A stretch of 64,000 nt of DNA from Chinchilla lanigera (taxonomy: Eukaryota > Chordata > Mammalia > Rodentia > Chinchillidae). The position numbers and the translations under genes were made by a program. Position 1 is the first letter of the stretch; each line of letters opens with the position of its first letter. The stretch covers positions 17,863,828 through 17,927,827 of the forward strand of contig NW_004955417.1 of the NCBI RefSeq assembly GCF_000276665.1. The letters are read 5' to 3'. Below the pieces are notes generated by a model. That model was not told the DNA's origin. It saw only the letters and a program-made list of their open reading frames with translations, and did no database searches. Of this stretch, positions 1-10,599 are shown piece after piece.

Positions 1-40
<40 letters not shown>
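1..40. repeat. (TA)n microsatellite, cut by window edge
   Basis: Uninterrupted TA dinucleotides, about 20 units, running into the left edge, so the true length is unknown. Confidence 0.95.
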
Positions 41-43
<3 letters not shown>

Positions 44-740
44 GGATGATTTTTAAAACCACTGCATTTTGGGGTGGTTTGTTACATGGCAATATTACAT
101 TCATATACTTATTTTTCTTTGTATAAATTTTCTTTCACAACTTAAACACATTTTGTTTCAGTCATTGATACTTATATATGTCAATACTGATTTAATGATT
201 GATGAATTATCTTATTTTCTATTTTAGAAAGATTCTGTTTGTTCTCAATAAGCATTATTTTTATTTCAAAAGAGACCAATCTGTAAGAGCAAGCAGGAAG
301 CTCTCCCTTTGTTTCATATGAAAATAACTAAAAGTGTGTAAATGGATATATTAGTTTGTGTGTGACCTACAACGTCTCCTGTTTTAAATTTCTGTGAGGT
401 GAAACTTTCACTTCTTATATCCTTCTGACACTAATATTATTTCATTACTTTCTGCCTAGAGACTGAGCAGTGCCCTTTACTTTGATCTGAGTTTGATTCT
501 TCATGCATTAAGATCGTTCTATTCTGAGACATGCTAACTTACTTAAAAGGAAAATAATTTCCTTTCACTTTGCATAATTTTAACAGCGTAATTTTAACTT
601 AGCAACCTATTTCTTAGAGTTTTCATGTTCTTCAGGTTCTCCAAGGTGACCATGTGTTGAGTTCCTGATATGTACTTGACTTTAGTTTATTAGTTTGCTA
701 CATTTTGAAATTCGTCTGTCTCCTATATATTATCCATTTT
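41..740. other. Unique AT-rich sequence, no feature seen
   Basis: No open frame, repeat signature or splice-like structure that I can support on either strand. Confidence 0.6.
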
Positions 741-827
741 TTTTTTTTTTCTGGTACCGGGAGTTGAACTCATGACCTTGCGCTTGCTGGGAAGGCCCTG
801 TGCTGCTGAGCTAAATCCCCAGCCCCC
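741..827 (-). mobile_element. ID-type SINE (tRNA-Ala-derived), minus strand
   Basis: Reads on the minus strand as the ID body (GGGGCTGGGGATTTAGCTCAGC, GCAAGCGCAAGGTCATGAG, ACTCCCGGTACC) with the poly-A tail seen as the T run at the left. A 12-13 bp target-site duplication, ATTATCCATTTT(T), lies at 729-740 and 828-840. The body is a non-coding Pol III-type unit with A-box-like TAGCTCAGC; whether it is still active cannot be judged. Confidence 0.95.
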
Positions 828-840
828 ATTATCCATTTTT

Positions 841-1179
841 GTCTGAAACTTAATTTGAATATGCAATTTTTTTATCTTTTATCATCTACGATTGATGTGG
901 TAATTAGTCTCTTTTTGGGAGGGACAATCTTAAATATCAGATTCTAGCCCTTTGTATGTTTAGGTAACTAGTAATTGTTTAACTTTTCTTCTTGAAATTT
1001 GTGTTAAAATTTCTAGGCTTTGCAAATGGATAACACTGAATATTTGTTATGATAGAGAACCTTTATTTTTTATATATAGATTTCTTTTGTGTTGAACTCT
1101 ATAGTAAACATTTTTTAAAAATCATGAGGATTTTTTCATTGTTGATTTTAAAATTTTAAAACCTTTCTATGAATTAATT
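841..1179. other. Unique AT-rich spacer, no feature seen
   Basis: Short interval between two ID SINEs; no supportable gene or repeat. Confidence 0.6.
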
Positions 1180-1192
1180 AGAATTTAAACCT

Positions 1193-1338
1193 CCTTGGGG
1201 CCTGGGGATTTAGCTCAGGGGCATCACGCCTGCTTGGCAAGCACAAGGTCATGAGTTCAATTCCCATTACCAGAAAGAAAAAACAAAACAAAACAAAACA
1301 AAAAACAAAAAGAGAAAACAAAACAAACAAACAAAAAA
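1193..1338 (+). mobile_element. ID-type SINE with long A-rich tail
   Basis: Plus-strand ID body starting GGGGCCTGGGGATTTAGCTC, with CCTGCTTGGCAAGCACAAGG and a diverged B-box region, followed by about 65 bp of A-rich tail mixing AAAAC and AAAC units. A perfect 13-bp duplication AGAATTTAAACCT flanks it at 1180-1192 and 1339-1351. The tail makes a spurious hydrophobic reading frame on the minus strand, which is not a gene. Confidence 0.95.
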
Positions 1339-1351
1339 AGAATTTAAACCT

Positions 1352-1940
1352 TGAAGTGTTCCTGTTGTGAATATTACTGACAACATAAATTTTGCATAAC
1401 ATTAATTGGAAGGAGCTGTTATCTGTACTTTTCTACACAGTTGCATATTTTTTATACAAAATAAAGACACCAGTGTTATAAGTTATTTTTATGGTGAATA
1501 TTATCAATTTCATATTATAGCAATTGGATAATATAAAAATGTATTCCATAAAATAAAACTGATCCAATGGAAATTGTTTACATACTACAATAGCTTACAT
1601 GGAAGCAAGGGCACAACATCATTATAAACTGATTGTTTCTATGATTCAAAAAGCCCGAGACGGAATACACAAGGTTTTTCACAATATGAAAATCCAGATT
1701 GCTTAGGAATGGATACTTTATAAACAAGAAGTAACAAGCAATAAACATATAACAAATTCTCTGATATTAGAAATGTGATATGTATCTTTTTAATAAATCT
1801 TTATAAAAATTGTTGCCAAAATTCTATATTAGAAAGACATTGTGCTCTGTATGGTGGACATTGAAGAGACAACCAAGCAGTTTTATTCTAAATGGGAAGA
1901 ATCTGATAAGTAACATAAGCAATGTAGAAAAAAATGTATG
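1352..1940. other. Unique AT-rich sequence, no feature seen
   Basis: No supportable gene, RNA or repeat. Confidence 0.6.
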
Positions 1941-1945
1941 AACAC

Positions 1946-2319
1946 TGTTATGGTTTGTGTCTGGATGTCCCCTCAAAGCCTCATGCAGTCATGGGGAGGG
2001 CTTCTAGAGTTTATGATTGATTCATGGTCCAGTGCTGGGATTACGGGTGTGAGTGTTACACCCGCCCTGGGATGGGTAGTTTGCTTACAGTGTAAAGGAG
2101 GGAAAAAGGCTGCTTGCTGCTGCCCTCTCCCTTTTGCTCTTGTTGCTTTGTTGTTTTCTGCCACCATGAATGGTTGCCCCATGCCATGTGCCACTCTGCC
2201 TTGGAGCCAGCCGAATATGGACTGAAACCTCCACAAACTGTGAGCTAAATAAACCTTTCCTTCCTTAATTGTGGTGTTGAGTTTTTTGTCTCAGCAACAA
2301 GAGAAAAATAACCAAGACA
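1946..2319 (+). mobile_element. Solo LTR, MaLR-like (ORR1/MST-type)
   Basis: Begins TGTTATGGTTTGTGTC and ends in AGACA, with the 3' landmarks typical of MaLR LTRs: GAACTGTGAGC-type motif followed by AAATAAACC and TTTTTTGTCTCAGCAAC. Flanked by a perfect 5-bp duplication AACAC at 1941-1945 and 2320-2324, as expected for class III LTR elements. Length 374 bp. Related copies lie at 29.5 and 39.2 kb, and its 3' half is shared with the mosaic LTR at 24.1 kb. Open frames across it are incidental. Confidence 0.85.
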
Positions 2320-2324
2320 AACAC

Positions 2325-2947
2325 ATTCTTCTCATAGACTTAACACGTAATGTGTATGTCATCATGGCTCAATTATATACAGATATGAAATCCAAACAAT
2401 GCCTGACATGCCAAGAGGTGGCTGACCAACAACTAAGTGGATCTTTAAGTAGGATCATATGGTGCAGTTACCATATTTAGATACATTTTGGGAATTGAGG
2501 AATCACAAAAAGAGAGAAAAGAGTTCTGTGGGCATCGGAAATATTTTGTTAGTGCTATACAATTTTCAGTGAACCTTGAAGTGTAGACAGCATTCACACT
2601 TTTCAAAAACAGAGATGATTTTGACAGAAACATGAAAATAAAGACATGATAGAAATAGTGATTTTGAAGTTCAGGTAAAAGATGGAGTACTTCCAGTAAA
2701 ACAGTAATAGCAAAAGCTTGAATATTGCAGTAATACTGAGAAGGCTTTTATATATCTAAATTTATTTTGAAGGATACACTCTTTGTTGAAAGTTAGAAGT
2801 CAGGAGGGACATGCTAGTCATTGTTAGATATACTACCACAGCTTTAAAGTCAGATGCCTAATGAAGATGTAGAAATAAAATAGTGGGTTTCAGAACATTG
2901 TTGAAGCTGAAAGACCACACTGAATGATTGTTCCCAATAAATATATT
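2325..2947. other. Unique sequence, no feature seen
   Basis: AT-rich; nothing that I can support. Confidence 0.6.
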
Positions 2948-3080
2948 CTTTCTCTCTGTCTCTCTGTCTCTCTGTCTCTCTGTCTCTCTCTCTGTCTCTC
3001 TCTCTCTGTCTCTCTGTCTCTCTGTCTCTCTGTCTCTCTCTCTTTCTCTCTCATCTATTTATCTGTCATCTATCTATCTG
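2948..3080. repeat. Compound (TCTCTG)n/(TC)n microsatellite
   Basis: Pyrimidine-rich tract of CTCTGT and TCTC units passing into ATCT-type tetranucleotides near 3055-3080. The reading frame across it is a low-complexity artefact. Confidence 0.95.
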
Positions 3081-3699
3081 GAAATTACAAATCACTGATT
3101 TTAATACTGTCAGGTACAAGATATGCTTTATGCCATCAAACCTGTGGTTTGAGTCTTCTTAAGAGCAGGGGAGTTTCCACAGAGATTGCCTCAAAGTACT
3201 TCAAAACGGGTCCACTAAATACATACCAGGATGCAGTTCAGCATTTTTAGGTGATCTTTCCTGGTGAGTACTGCAGTTTACCCTTAAGAGAGCCGGTGAG
3301 AGTAAAGAATATCTTGTGTCTGCAGTGACAGTATCCCCATATGTGTTTTATATGAGCATATAAAAACCACTGAAAATTTCTTGCAGTGTTTTGGGCAACA
3401 ACCTAAGCATCTTTTACAGAGAATGGGAAGGTTCAAGGTCCTAGATTGTTCTCCTGATAGAAAAACCTGCACCAGGCGAAGGCACAAAATATTCAAGGTC
3501 TCTATGATTTACTTTACCTATAGATTTGAATTTTTGACCCAGTTCCTAAAGACCTTCTACTCTATCATTTAGTTTTTGAATAACAATAAAGTATCATTTG
3601 TTAAAAGTAGATCTATACTTGTTTGAGAGAGAACAGGTAATGTATTTTAAACCACATCATAATATAAAATCATGCTTAAAACTCTCTGATATAGAACAG
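3081..3699. other. Unique sequence, no feature seen
   Basis: Short open frames on both strands (for example 3284-3496 minus, 3381-3572 plus) overlap each other and lack domain or splice evidence; I do not call them genes. Confidence 0.55.
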
Positions 3700-3962
3700 T
3701 TCTAGTATGGATCTTAAATGTCTCCCAAAAGCTCATGTTTAAATGATGAGTCTCTGGGGAAGAGTTATTGGGAAGTGGTTGAGGGCTTTTTAAACAATTG
3801 GAGCATACTTTCAAAGCAGATTCTGGGCCCTGATCTGCTTCCTGTTTTTCCCACTTTGTGTCCCAGCCCTGATGTAAAGGATTTTCTTCTGCTACAGTAG
3901 CCACAGTGATGTATGATCTTATCTCGGGTATTTTGTTATAGTTACAGAAATCCAACTAACAT
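3700..3962 (+). mobile_element. Old MaLR/MLT1-like LTR, shortened
   Basis: Contains TCTCCCAAAAGCTCATG near the start, the GGAAGTGGTTGAGGGC block, and a 3' end resembling ATTTTGTTATAGTTACAG followed by CCAACTAACAT, all typical of MLT1/ORR1 LTRs. At about 260 bp it is shorter than a full LTR, so an internal deletion is likely. Subfamily not resolved. Confidence 0.7.
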
Positions 3963-4226
3963 ATCACCTTTAAAATGATTCCTGGTAAAGTCTTGTGATT
4001 TTCTCTATTGATTTACTAAAGTATATGTCATTGACAAAATAATTATGTTCATTTTTAACACTTTACAAAACCAAACAAGCTTCACACTTAGTATGTAACA
4101 AATGCATATGTATTGAATAATCTTGACCCACCTTTTGCCATTTAAGCAAAAGACTCATAAGGAAACACATTTGTAGTTCAGAATATAATTGAATGAAGAA
4201 AGTCAAAACAACAGAACTACAGTATC

Positions 4227-5106
4227 TGTGTTAGTTTGGGGGATATTTTGCAAGGGAACACAATATAATACAGGATACATATTGTATAAGATTATTTATA
4301 ATAGTCACCCAAAGAATGACATACGGAAGAGCAAGGAAATCTGTCCACACACTAAGACCAAGCAATCTAGCCGAGGGTCTGGATCCCACAGAAATGTCCT
4401 GCATGAGTCCAGCTGAGGACCTAGATCTCATAACAATGCCTCCCATGAATCCAACTGGAGCCCATAACGATATCTCATGTAGGCCTGTTTCACGGATCTG
4501 CACTGCGAAGGCCCAAAGATCAGTGGTGGAATCTAGCAAGTCTGTGCCAGTGGGATGAAGAGTCTGTGCTAACAGGCTGAGGGATTTGCACTGGAACCAG
4601 GAAGCTATGCTCAGAAGAACCAGAGCTCCCTTGAAAGGTACCACAGCCATCCTCAGCAATAATGACGTCCCAAGACCCTCCGATGATCAAGATGGCAAGT
4701 TCCCATCAGGGAAGCCAACGCAGCAAGCTTCTCCTGGAGACCATCAGTGCATCATCTTCCCCTCCAGAGCCAGGAAACGATGCTCAGAGCAAGGACCAGA
4801 GCTCCCCCAAAGTAAACCAAAGCCATTTTCAGTGCCAACGAGGTTCCCGAGCTCCTTGGAGGATGAAAATAGCCAAGTTCATCAGGATGAGCTTCTCCAA
4901 AACAACCAACAGCCCCTTACAGCTTCTACCGGCTCCCAAAAGCTTTTCTCAGCTCCCAACAGTCTCTCTCTGCTCCCAACAACCTCCTTCTCCTTCTCCA
5001 GTTCTGCCTTTTATGCTGCTGGCAACAGTCCCCAGGTGGGCCTCCCACACTCAGCACCATGCTTACTCAGTTCAGCTGGGGATTATAAATTGACCACTAG
5101 TTATCA
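4227..5106 (-). mobile_element. ERVL-like LTR (antisense) with internal duplication
   Basis: Shares most of its length with the block at 27298-28020, which interrupts a LINE-1 and so marks this as an interspersed family. The left end TGTGTTAGTTTGGGG and right end around ATAAATTGACCACTAG resemble antisense MT2/MLT2 (ERVL) LTR termini, so I infer an ERVL-type LTR read on the minus strand. Both copies hold a duplicated unit, here near 4592-4740 and 4766-4902 (period about 174 bp). A 10-bp direct repeat ACTACAGTAT lies at 4216-4225 and 5111-5120, but not flush with the inferred ends. The 142-194 aa frames here are incidental. Confidence 0.6.
4592..4902. repeat. Two-copy imperfect tandem unit inside LTR
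   Basis: Unit 1 (about 4592-4740) and unit 2 (about 4766-4902) share in order: CCAGGAA..ATGCTCAGA, CAGAGCTCCC, ACCA(A)AGCCAT, AAGTTC..ATCAGG and GCTTCTCC. The same two-unit structure is present in the second copy of this LTR at 27.7-28.0 kb. Confidence 0.75.
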
Positions 5107-5120
5107 ATCCACTACAGTAT

Positions 5121-5575
5121 TTAAATATATACTTTGTGGTAGTTTGATTAATGGCTGTACATTTATTTGATATGTTTAATGACGTTTTTTCTTAAAAAGA
5201 CTTTTTACCTAATATTGTCAACGACAAATACACTCATGCTGTATTACTTAATTAAAAGTCATACTTCTAACATAACACCAAAAAGTAAAAAGCTCAATAA
5301 GCTCATCAATCCAAAACTTCCCATTTGCTGGGAAGTTTAATCACCTTTCAAAAAGTTGGAAAAATCTTCACCACATCCCACAGTTGATATCAACAAATCT
5401 GCAGTTCCTGAAATCAGCCAAGAGAGTTAAACCAAAGTGGAATCCTGCTTCAAGGCAAGATAGAATAGAGGTTTATTATCAATTCTAGCAATGCTAAAAG
5501 TGACTTTTTGTTGAAAGCATATATAAAATTCTTTTTAAATTACATTTACAGTAAACTATAAAAATATTACTAAAT
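5121..5575. other. Unique AT-rich sequence
   Basis: No repeat signature or supportable gene. Confidence 0.5.
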
Positions 5576-5895
5576 TTTATTCTGGCAGCACCCTGGGGAC
5601 CTCAGAAGATGAAACTTTTCAGTCTTTCCGGATGTAATTTGTCATTTGAACGCTGGTCAACATATGTCATAATCACTACTGGTTATGAAATATGACACAG
5701 TGACGTAGAACACCCCCAGAATACTGATAAATCTTTCTAAAATCCAACAAGCTTGTCTTTCTTCTTCAAGTTAGTATGGCCATCACTTTTCAATTTGTTT
5801 CCTCTGGCAGTATTCTCATAAGAAGCTGAAGAAATCATGTATAGCCAGTCAAGTAACTCAGACCCTCTAAGTCACTTTTGACAATTTATAAACTT
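5576..5895 (-). other. Possible 3'-terminal exon or gene relic (minus)
   Basis: On the minus strand a pyrimidine-rich stretch ending TTTACCCAG (5896-5904) would be a good splice acceptor. The following 159 nt (5895-5737) read as one frame ending in TAG with a single in-frame TGA at the eighth codon; the 44 codons after that TGA are open. AATAAA lies downstream at 5581-5576. I do not recognise the peptide. An open stretch of this size can occur by chance, so it may be non-coding or a decayed exon. Confidence 0.2.
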
Positions 5896-5905
5896 CTGGG
5901 TAAAT

Positions 5906-6298
5906 TAAAAAGGAAACAAAGAACACTTTTTTCATACAGGCTTTCAAAATATTTAGAAAAGAAAATTTAAGATGTGATATTTATTTAAAGGCAACAAGGG
6001 AAACTATAGAGTGTTTAGCAAATAAAACTGAATCAACAGAAGGTGAAAAAGAATTCTAGTCTATCTATTCCCATTCCAAGGCCTAAATTCTCTTTCTTCA
6101 CCTGGAAATTTTTAGTTTCTTTGTTGCCATATGTTTAAATTATCAAGATAAGGATATTTCTGTCTTTACTAAGGTCTGTTATCCATGCATGTGCATAGAC
6201 TGTAATGTGTGTTTAACTAAAATGTCTGCTATGTTACATATGATTATAATGGATAATTACCTTATACACAGATCTAAATATGCACCCATGATAGTTTA
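5906..6298. other. Unique AT-rich sequence, no feature seen
   Basis: No repeat signature or supportable gene. Confidence 0.55.
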
Positions 6299-6316
6299 TA
6301 AAAATCATCTACTTTA

Positions 6317-6415
6317 GGGGCCAGGATATAGCTCACCAGCACAAGCATCTGCCTGGCAAGCACAAAGTCCTGAGTTTGATTCCTGGTACCAAAAAAAATA
6401 TATAAATAAATAAAA
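6317..6415 (+). mobile_element. Diverged ID-type SINE
   Basis: GGGGCCAGGATATAGCTCA, CTGCCTGGCAAGCACAAAG and TTGATTCCTGGTACC mark an older ID copy with an A-rich/TAAA tail. An 18-bp duplication (TAAAAATCATCTACTTTA, two mismatches) lies at 6299-6316 and 6416-6433. Confidence 0.92.
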
Positions 6416-6433
6416 TAAAAATCAACTAGTTTA

Positions 6434-6905
6434 GACTAAAATATAGGAAAATAAAACATAGATAAATAATATTTAAGAAAACCAGTTTTTCTCTAGTTTT
6501 TTATTTCTTCTCTGTGTAAAACACAGTTTCTGAAATTTAGAATAATATATACACTGACTCAATAACTTCTATAAAACACATATCATAGAATAGGTCCCTG
6601 TATGTAATCAGGTTTATTGATATGTTCAAGGATATTTGTGATAGAATTTTTTGTGTAGCATGAAAATTGAAAAAACTCAATGCCCGTGCTTAAAGGAATA
6701 TTTAAGTAAATTAGAGTATATTGAAATTCGGAAAGCACTATGTAGCTACGTAGCATAATGTAGCTAAGTGGATTAATTAGCATTACGGTAGTTAATGAGC
6801 ATAGAATGCAACAAAATGAATTTAAATGACAAAAGGAATGGTGCAAAAATACGAAGAACAGTGACAAAACCTGCTTATGTGAGAACTTATATTTGTATAA
6901 ATGTC
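6434..6905. other. Unique AT-rich sequence, no feature seen
   Basis: The overlapping short frames on both strands have no supporting signal. Confidence 0.55.
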
Positions 6906-7090
6906 TGTAGGATCAGAATGATACGGCAAGTTCAACAAGACAGGCACTCACAAGAGACCAAAAAAGCAGGAACAAACAAAGCTTTATTGGAGAGCTGGTT
7001 GATAGACAGTCTCTAACCAAAAGCCAGAGAAGATGTCTGCACCAACCTGGATCTCACCTTCTGATTAAATACATTTTAAAGTTTCGTGGT
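6906..7090 (-). mobile_element. Partial LTR, antisense (R/U5-like end)
   Basis: On the minus strand it reads as a TATTTAA-like box, a short R-like segment, then CCAATAAAGCTTTGTTTG followed by about 70 bp ending in CA at 6906. This order (TATA, AATAAA, U5, CA) is what an LTR 3' part looks like. The class is unknown, and the U3 side seems lost where the ERVL LTR at 7103 begins. Confidence 0.55.
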
Positions 7091-7102
7091 AACCATCACC
7101 AG

Positions 7103-7761
7103 TGTTATGGTTGATACAGTGTGTCAACTTGGGGAGTCTAGAGGTTTGGCTAAGTGACTCAGCAGTTCTGCATTTCGGGTAAAAAGGACATGCCCTTATC
7201 CTTCTGGGATGTTGTTCATTGTGTCAATTTGAGAATTTTAGAAGGTTAACTGTGACTCAGCAGGGAGCCGGGGTGGTTACTTTGTATTCATCCTGAGCCC
7301 TGCAAGAGGCAGGCATGCAGAGGGTGTGAGTGTAGAGGACCACCCGCCCTCCCCAGAGCAGGTAGACTGCATAAAAAAAGGGAATTGAGAAAGGACTGGC
7401 TGCTGGTTCTCCGGAGGATCTCTGGTCTTCACCCTCAGCTTGGTCACCTCCTGGCTTCTGGTGCAGACTGTTCGGCTTCTGCCTGGGACTCTTCAGCCTT
7501 CTGGTGTAGGCTGTTCGGCCTTCATTGTAGATTCTTCAGCATTCCTTTGCAGACCCATCAGCCCCCTGATACGGACTTGCATGGACACTACTGTAAGCTC
7601 CAGGCCCGGGGCTGGGCTGTTCTACCTCCAGCGTGCAGACACCCTCTGCACACTTCCTCAACAAGCTCTGTGGTTGACCATTGTAAGTCAAACTTGTAAT
7701 TTCTTGTATATTTGTATATCTTGTGCTATGTTTGTTTCTCTAGTAAACCCTGACTGATACA
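7103..7761 (+). mobile_element. Solo ERVL LTR (MT2/MLT2-like)
   Basis: Starts TGTTATGGTTGATACAGTGT and GTCAACTTG, and ends TTTCTCTAGTAAACCCTGACTGATACA, the hallmark start and end of ERVL LTRs. About 659 bp. Near the 5' end the CACTGTGTCAACTTG-type block occurs twice (about 7118 and 7214), an internal duplication also present in the 24.1 kb LTR. The flanks show no clear 5-bp duplication. The two overlapping ~105 aa frames at 7385-7757 lie wholly inside the LTR and are not genes. Confidence 0.85.
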
Positions 7762-8194
7762 ACTGCATTTTGGGGAATTTTATAAGAATGTCACACAACT
7801 ATCAAAAGGTTTACCTTTCCCTGAAGTTGTCACTAAGCCAGATTCCAGATGACCATTGTGGTTTAACATTTAGCCTGCTTCCCAATTTGTCTGTTCCCAT
7901 TTTATAATGTTTGCTCTGTTCCCATTGTATAACTCTGTTCTGGTTTATGACTAACCAAGTGGAGGGGGTTTAACTACAGTTTAAGTGAACTTTAAGTGAC
8001 TTCTCTTAAAATGGAGTTTTGAAAAGAAAATAGTTTCTCTTGCCCTATCAAGACTAGAACAGAGAAAAATATGGGAGTATACACACAAGCCTGTTAACTT
8101 GAATTGTTTTAGAGTAGGTAAATCAAGGAAGGATGAAGTAAAAGAAGAAATAAAACAAAGACAAAATAGTAAACATAATTCTTACCTAGAAAGT
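7762..8194. other. Unique sequence, no feature seen
   Basis: No supportable gene or repeat. Confidence 0.55.
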
Positions 8195-8275
8195 GTTCTT
8201 GTTGTCCCCATTTTAGACAGGAAAATGAACTTCAGATTGTTAAATAAATTGTTCAAGGTTTATTTTATGATTGGA
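8195..8275 (-). mobile_element. MIR SINE fragment (antisense)
   Basis: CCCCATTTTAGACAGGAAAATGA followed by GTTAAATAAATTGTTCAAGG matches the antisense MIR core order (CCCATTTTACAGATGAGGAAAC, then TTAAGTAACTTGCCCAAGG). Short and diverged. Confidence 0.7.
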
Positions 8276-8731
8276 AGAGGGGTGATGATGCTGCATCTGT
8301 TTATCGGAAAATCCCTGTGTCTTAAAAGCAAACAATGGGCTCCAGCATACAGGTGGTAAATGGAATAAATTCTCATATTGCACAGCACCGTAGGGTGACT
8401 ATAGTTCATATTAGCTTAGGGTAGATATTAGGAATAACTAAAAGAGAAGCTGGAAGACTTCAAATACAAACTGATAATGAGGAGACAGAAATGTTAATTA
8501 CCCTGAATTCATCAGTATGTACTGTATATATGAATTACAGTGTTACACTGAACCCAACAAATATGTGCAGTAGTTGTACATTAGTTGAAAGTTCTACAAA
8601 AAGTTTAAGGAGAGGGAAATGCTGACTCCCCTGTTTGATCATTGCATACTAGATCTATATAACATATTATGACATAGTACACCATAAATTTATATAATTA
8701 CTGTAATAATTTTAAAAATTAGAAAAAAAAA
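8276..8731. other. Unique AT-rich sequence, no feature seen
   Basis: Nothing that I can support. Confidence 0.55.
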
Positions 8732-8817
8732 TTTTTTTTTTCCGGTACCAGGAATCGAACTCACGACCTTGCGCTTGTCAGGCAGGTGCTGTGCCAGTGA
8801 GCTAAATCCCCAGCCCC
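8732..8817 (-). mobile_element. ID-type SINE, minus strand
   Basis: CCGGTACCAGGAATCGAACT, CTTGCGCTTGTCAGGCAGG and GAGCTAAATCCCCAGCCCC, with a short T run on the left as the tail. No clear target-site duplication. Confidence 0.93.
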
Positions 8818-9134
8818 TTCCCCACTTGCTTTGAAGGGAGCACTTACCTCTTGCATTTAGAGTAATGCATGTTTTCCATACTATTCACATATCCCTGTGG
8901 TCCCACGTTGAGATAGCAGGTTAAGATCTCTGGTGAAAATATAACTCCATACCTTGTTTTCTTCATGTATTATTCTCACCTCAACAATTTCACATTTGGG
9001 GGAATTATTTGGGAATTAATTTTGGGAATTAATTACATCTTAATATAAAATATCACTGAGTAAAACTATTTTAATATAATTCCTTTCAACACTTCAAAAT
9101 TGGAGTTAAATTTCACATACTAAAAATTATTTTC
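8818..9134. other. Unique spacer, no feature seen
   Basis: Nothing that I can support apart from a short local echo of GGGAATTAATT near 9011-9032. Confidence 0.55.
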
Positions 9135-10140
9135 ACACATACACTTCTTAGATAAAGAAATACAAATGGAAAATAAATACATGAGAAAGTGTTCAACATC
9201 ATTAGTCATTCATGAAATGCAAATTAAAACAATACTGAAATTTCATCTCACCTCAGTAAGAATGGCGAGCATTAAGAAATCAACCAACAACAAATGCTGA
9301 TGAGGCTGTGGAGAAAAAGGAACGCTTCTCTACTGCTGGTGAGGGTGTAGACTGGTGAAACCACTGTGGAATTCAGTTTGGAGATTCCTCAGTAAACTAG
9401 GACTAGAAAATTCAATTCAATCCAGCTATTGGCCTTCCAGGTATTTTCTCAGAAGGACTGAAAATATCATATCATAGTTTTATATGTGCACCCATGTTTA
9501 TAGCAGCACAATTTGTTATAACTAAATCATGGAAGCAACACAAATGCCCATCAACTGAGGAATGTATAAAAAAGTTGTGGTATTTCTACATAATGGAATA
9601 TTGCTCAGCTATAAGAAAGATAATCTCAAGGCTTTTATAGGAAAATGGACACAACTAGATACCATACTCATAAGTGAAATAAGTCAGACCACACGTGTAA
9701 ACACTGTATTGTCTCATTAATATAAGAACCTGAAAGTGTGGATAAAATCTAGGAGGTACAATAGACATTGTGAAAGGAAAGGAAACTACTTAAAAGGAAA
9801 GAACAGCTAAGATGAGGGAAAAGAGAAAAGAAAGAAAGGGAAAAGTATGTATATATGTATACACAGGATGGCTAATATTGTTGTAGTACTTTTATTGGTC
9901 TGTTGAGAGAAAATTAATGTTTAAGTGTTTGATCAATCTTACATGTCTACATTTGTTTATCTGAGTATCCAATTTGAAGATATCAATATGTAGTACAACA
10001 ACCATTGTCAATTTCTTATCACCTTGTCTGAAATTCTGTATTGCTTGTATTGTTTTTGTGTTATTTTCTGAATGTGTGTTTGTTAATATGTTTTCATTCT
10101 CTTATCTTTAGAATAAAAAGAATTAAATAAAAATGCTAGA
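9135..10140 (+). mobile_element. LINE-1 3' fragment (ORF2 end plus 3' UTR)
   Basis: Carries the conserved LINE-1 ORF2 3'-end order: GTTCAACATCATTAGTCAT, AATGCAAATTAAAAC, GGCTGTGGAGAAAAAGGAAC, CACTGTGGAATTCAGTTTGG, TATAGCAGCACAATTTGTTATA, AATGGAATATTGCTCAGCTAT. A purine-rich 3' UTR (9775-9850) follows, with an A-rich end near 10115-10140. The ORF2 reading frame is broken; this is a 5'-truncated dead copy. Confidence 0.9.
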
Positions 10141-10369
10141 ATAAAAATTAATTTTTTTTCAAATGAACAGTTCAGAGGTATTTAGTCCATTTACAATTCT
10201 GCAAACATATTCACTTTCCCTTAGGTTAAAATCAACATTTGTGTTTCATCTTCTTTCTTCTGATTTAACAAAATTAATACAAAATATTACTAAAATGTGT
10301 GGGCCTATTTATTTATCTATAGAATTGGTACAGGATATTCTTGGTTGGGTGGGATTTTAGTTTGTTTGT

Positions 10370-10485
10370 TTTATTTTTTGGAGACTGGATCTTTTCATGT
10401 AGTTCAGACAAACCTTGAACTCACTATGCAGCCTAGGCTGGCCTTGAACTCACAGTGATCCTCCTGCCCCAGCCTCCAGGATATT
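10370..10485 (-). mobile_element. B1-type SINE, 5'-truncated, minus strand
   Basis: TTCAGACAAACCTTGAACTC, GCAGCCTAGGCTGGCCTTGA and ACAGTGATCCTCCTGCCCCAGCC are antisense B1 (7SL-derived). It lacks the 5' ~40 nt of the SINE at its right end. Confidence 0.85.
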
Positions 10486-10599
10486 TTTGTTATACTGAAG
10501 AGTAAATGAAATAGCATACACAAGGTTTCTGACTCAAAAACCAGGACATAGTAAGACTTGAGGAAAAGCATTTTTTTCCCTGCCAACCCCCTTCACAGA

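Noticed and set aside
2924..3250. 108-codon Ser/Leu-rich frame
   Set aside because: Encoded by the TCTCTG microsatellite.
4231..5170. Open frames of 142, 143 and 194 codons on both strands
   Set aside because: They lie inside an ERVL-like LTR with a second copy at 27 kb, overlap each other and have no domain.
7385..7757. Two overlapping ~105-codon Cys/Leu-rich frames
   Set aside because: Fully contained in the ERVL LTR at 7103-7761.
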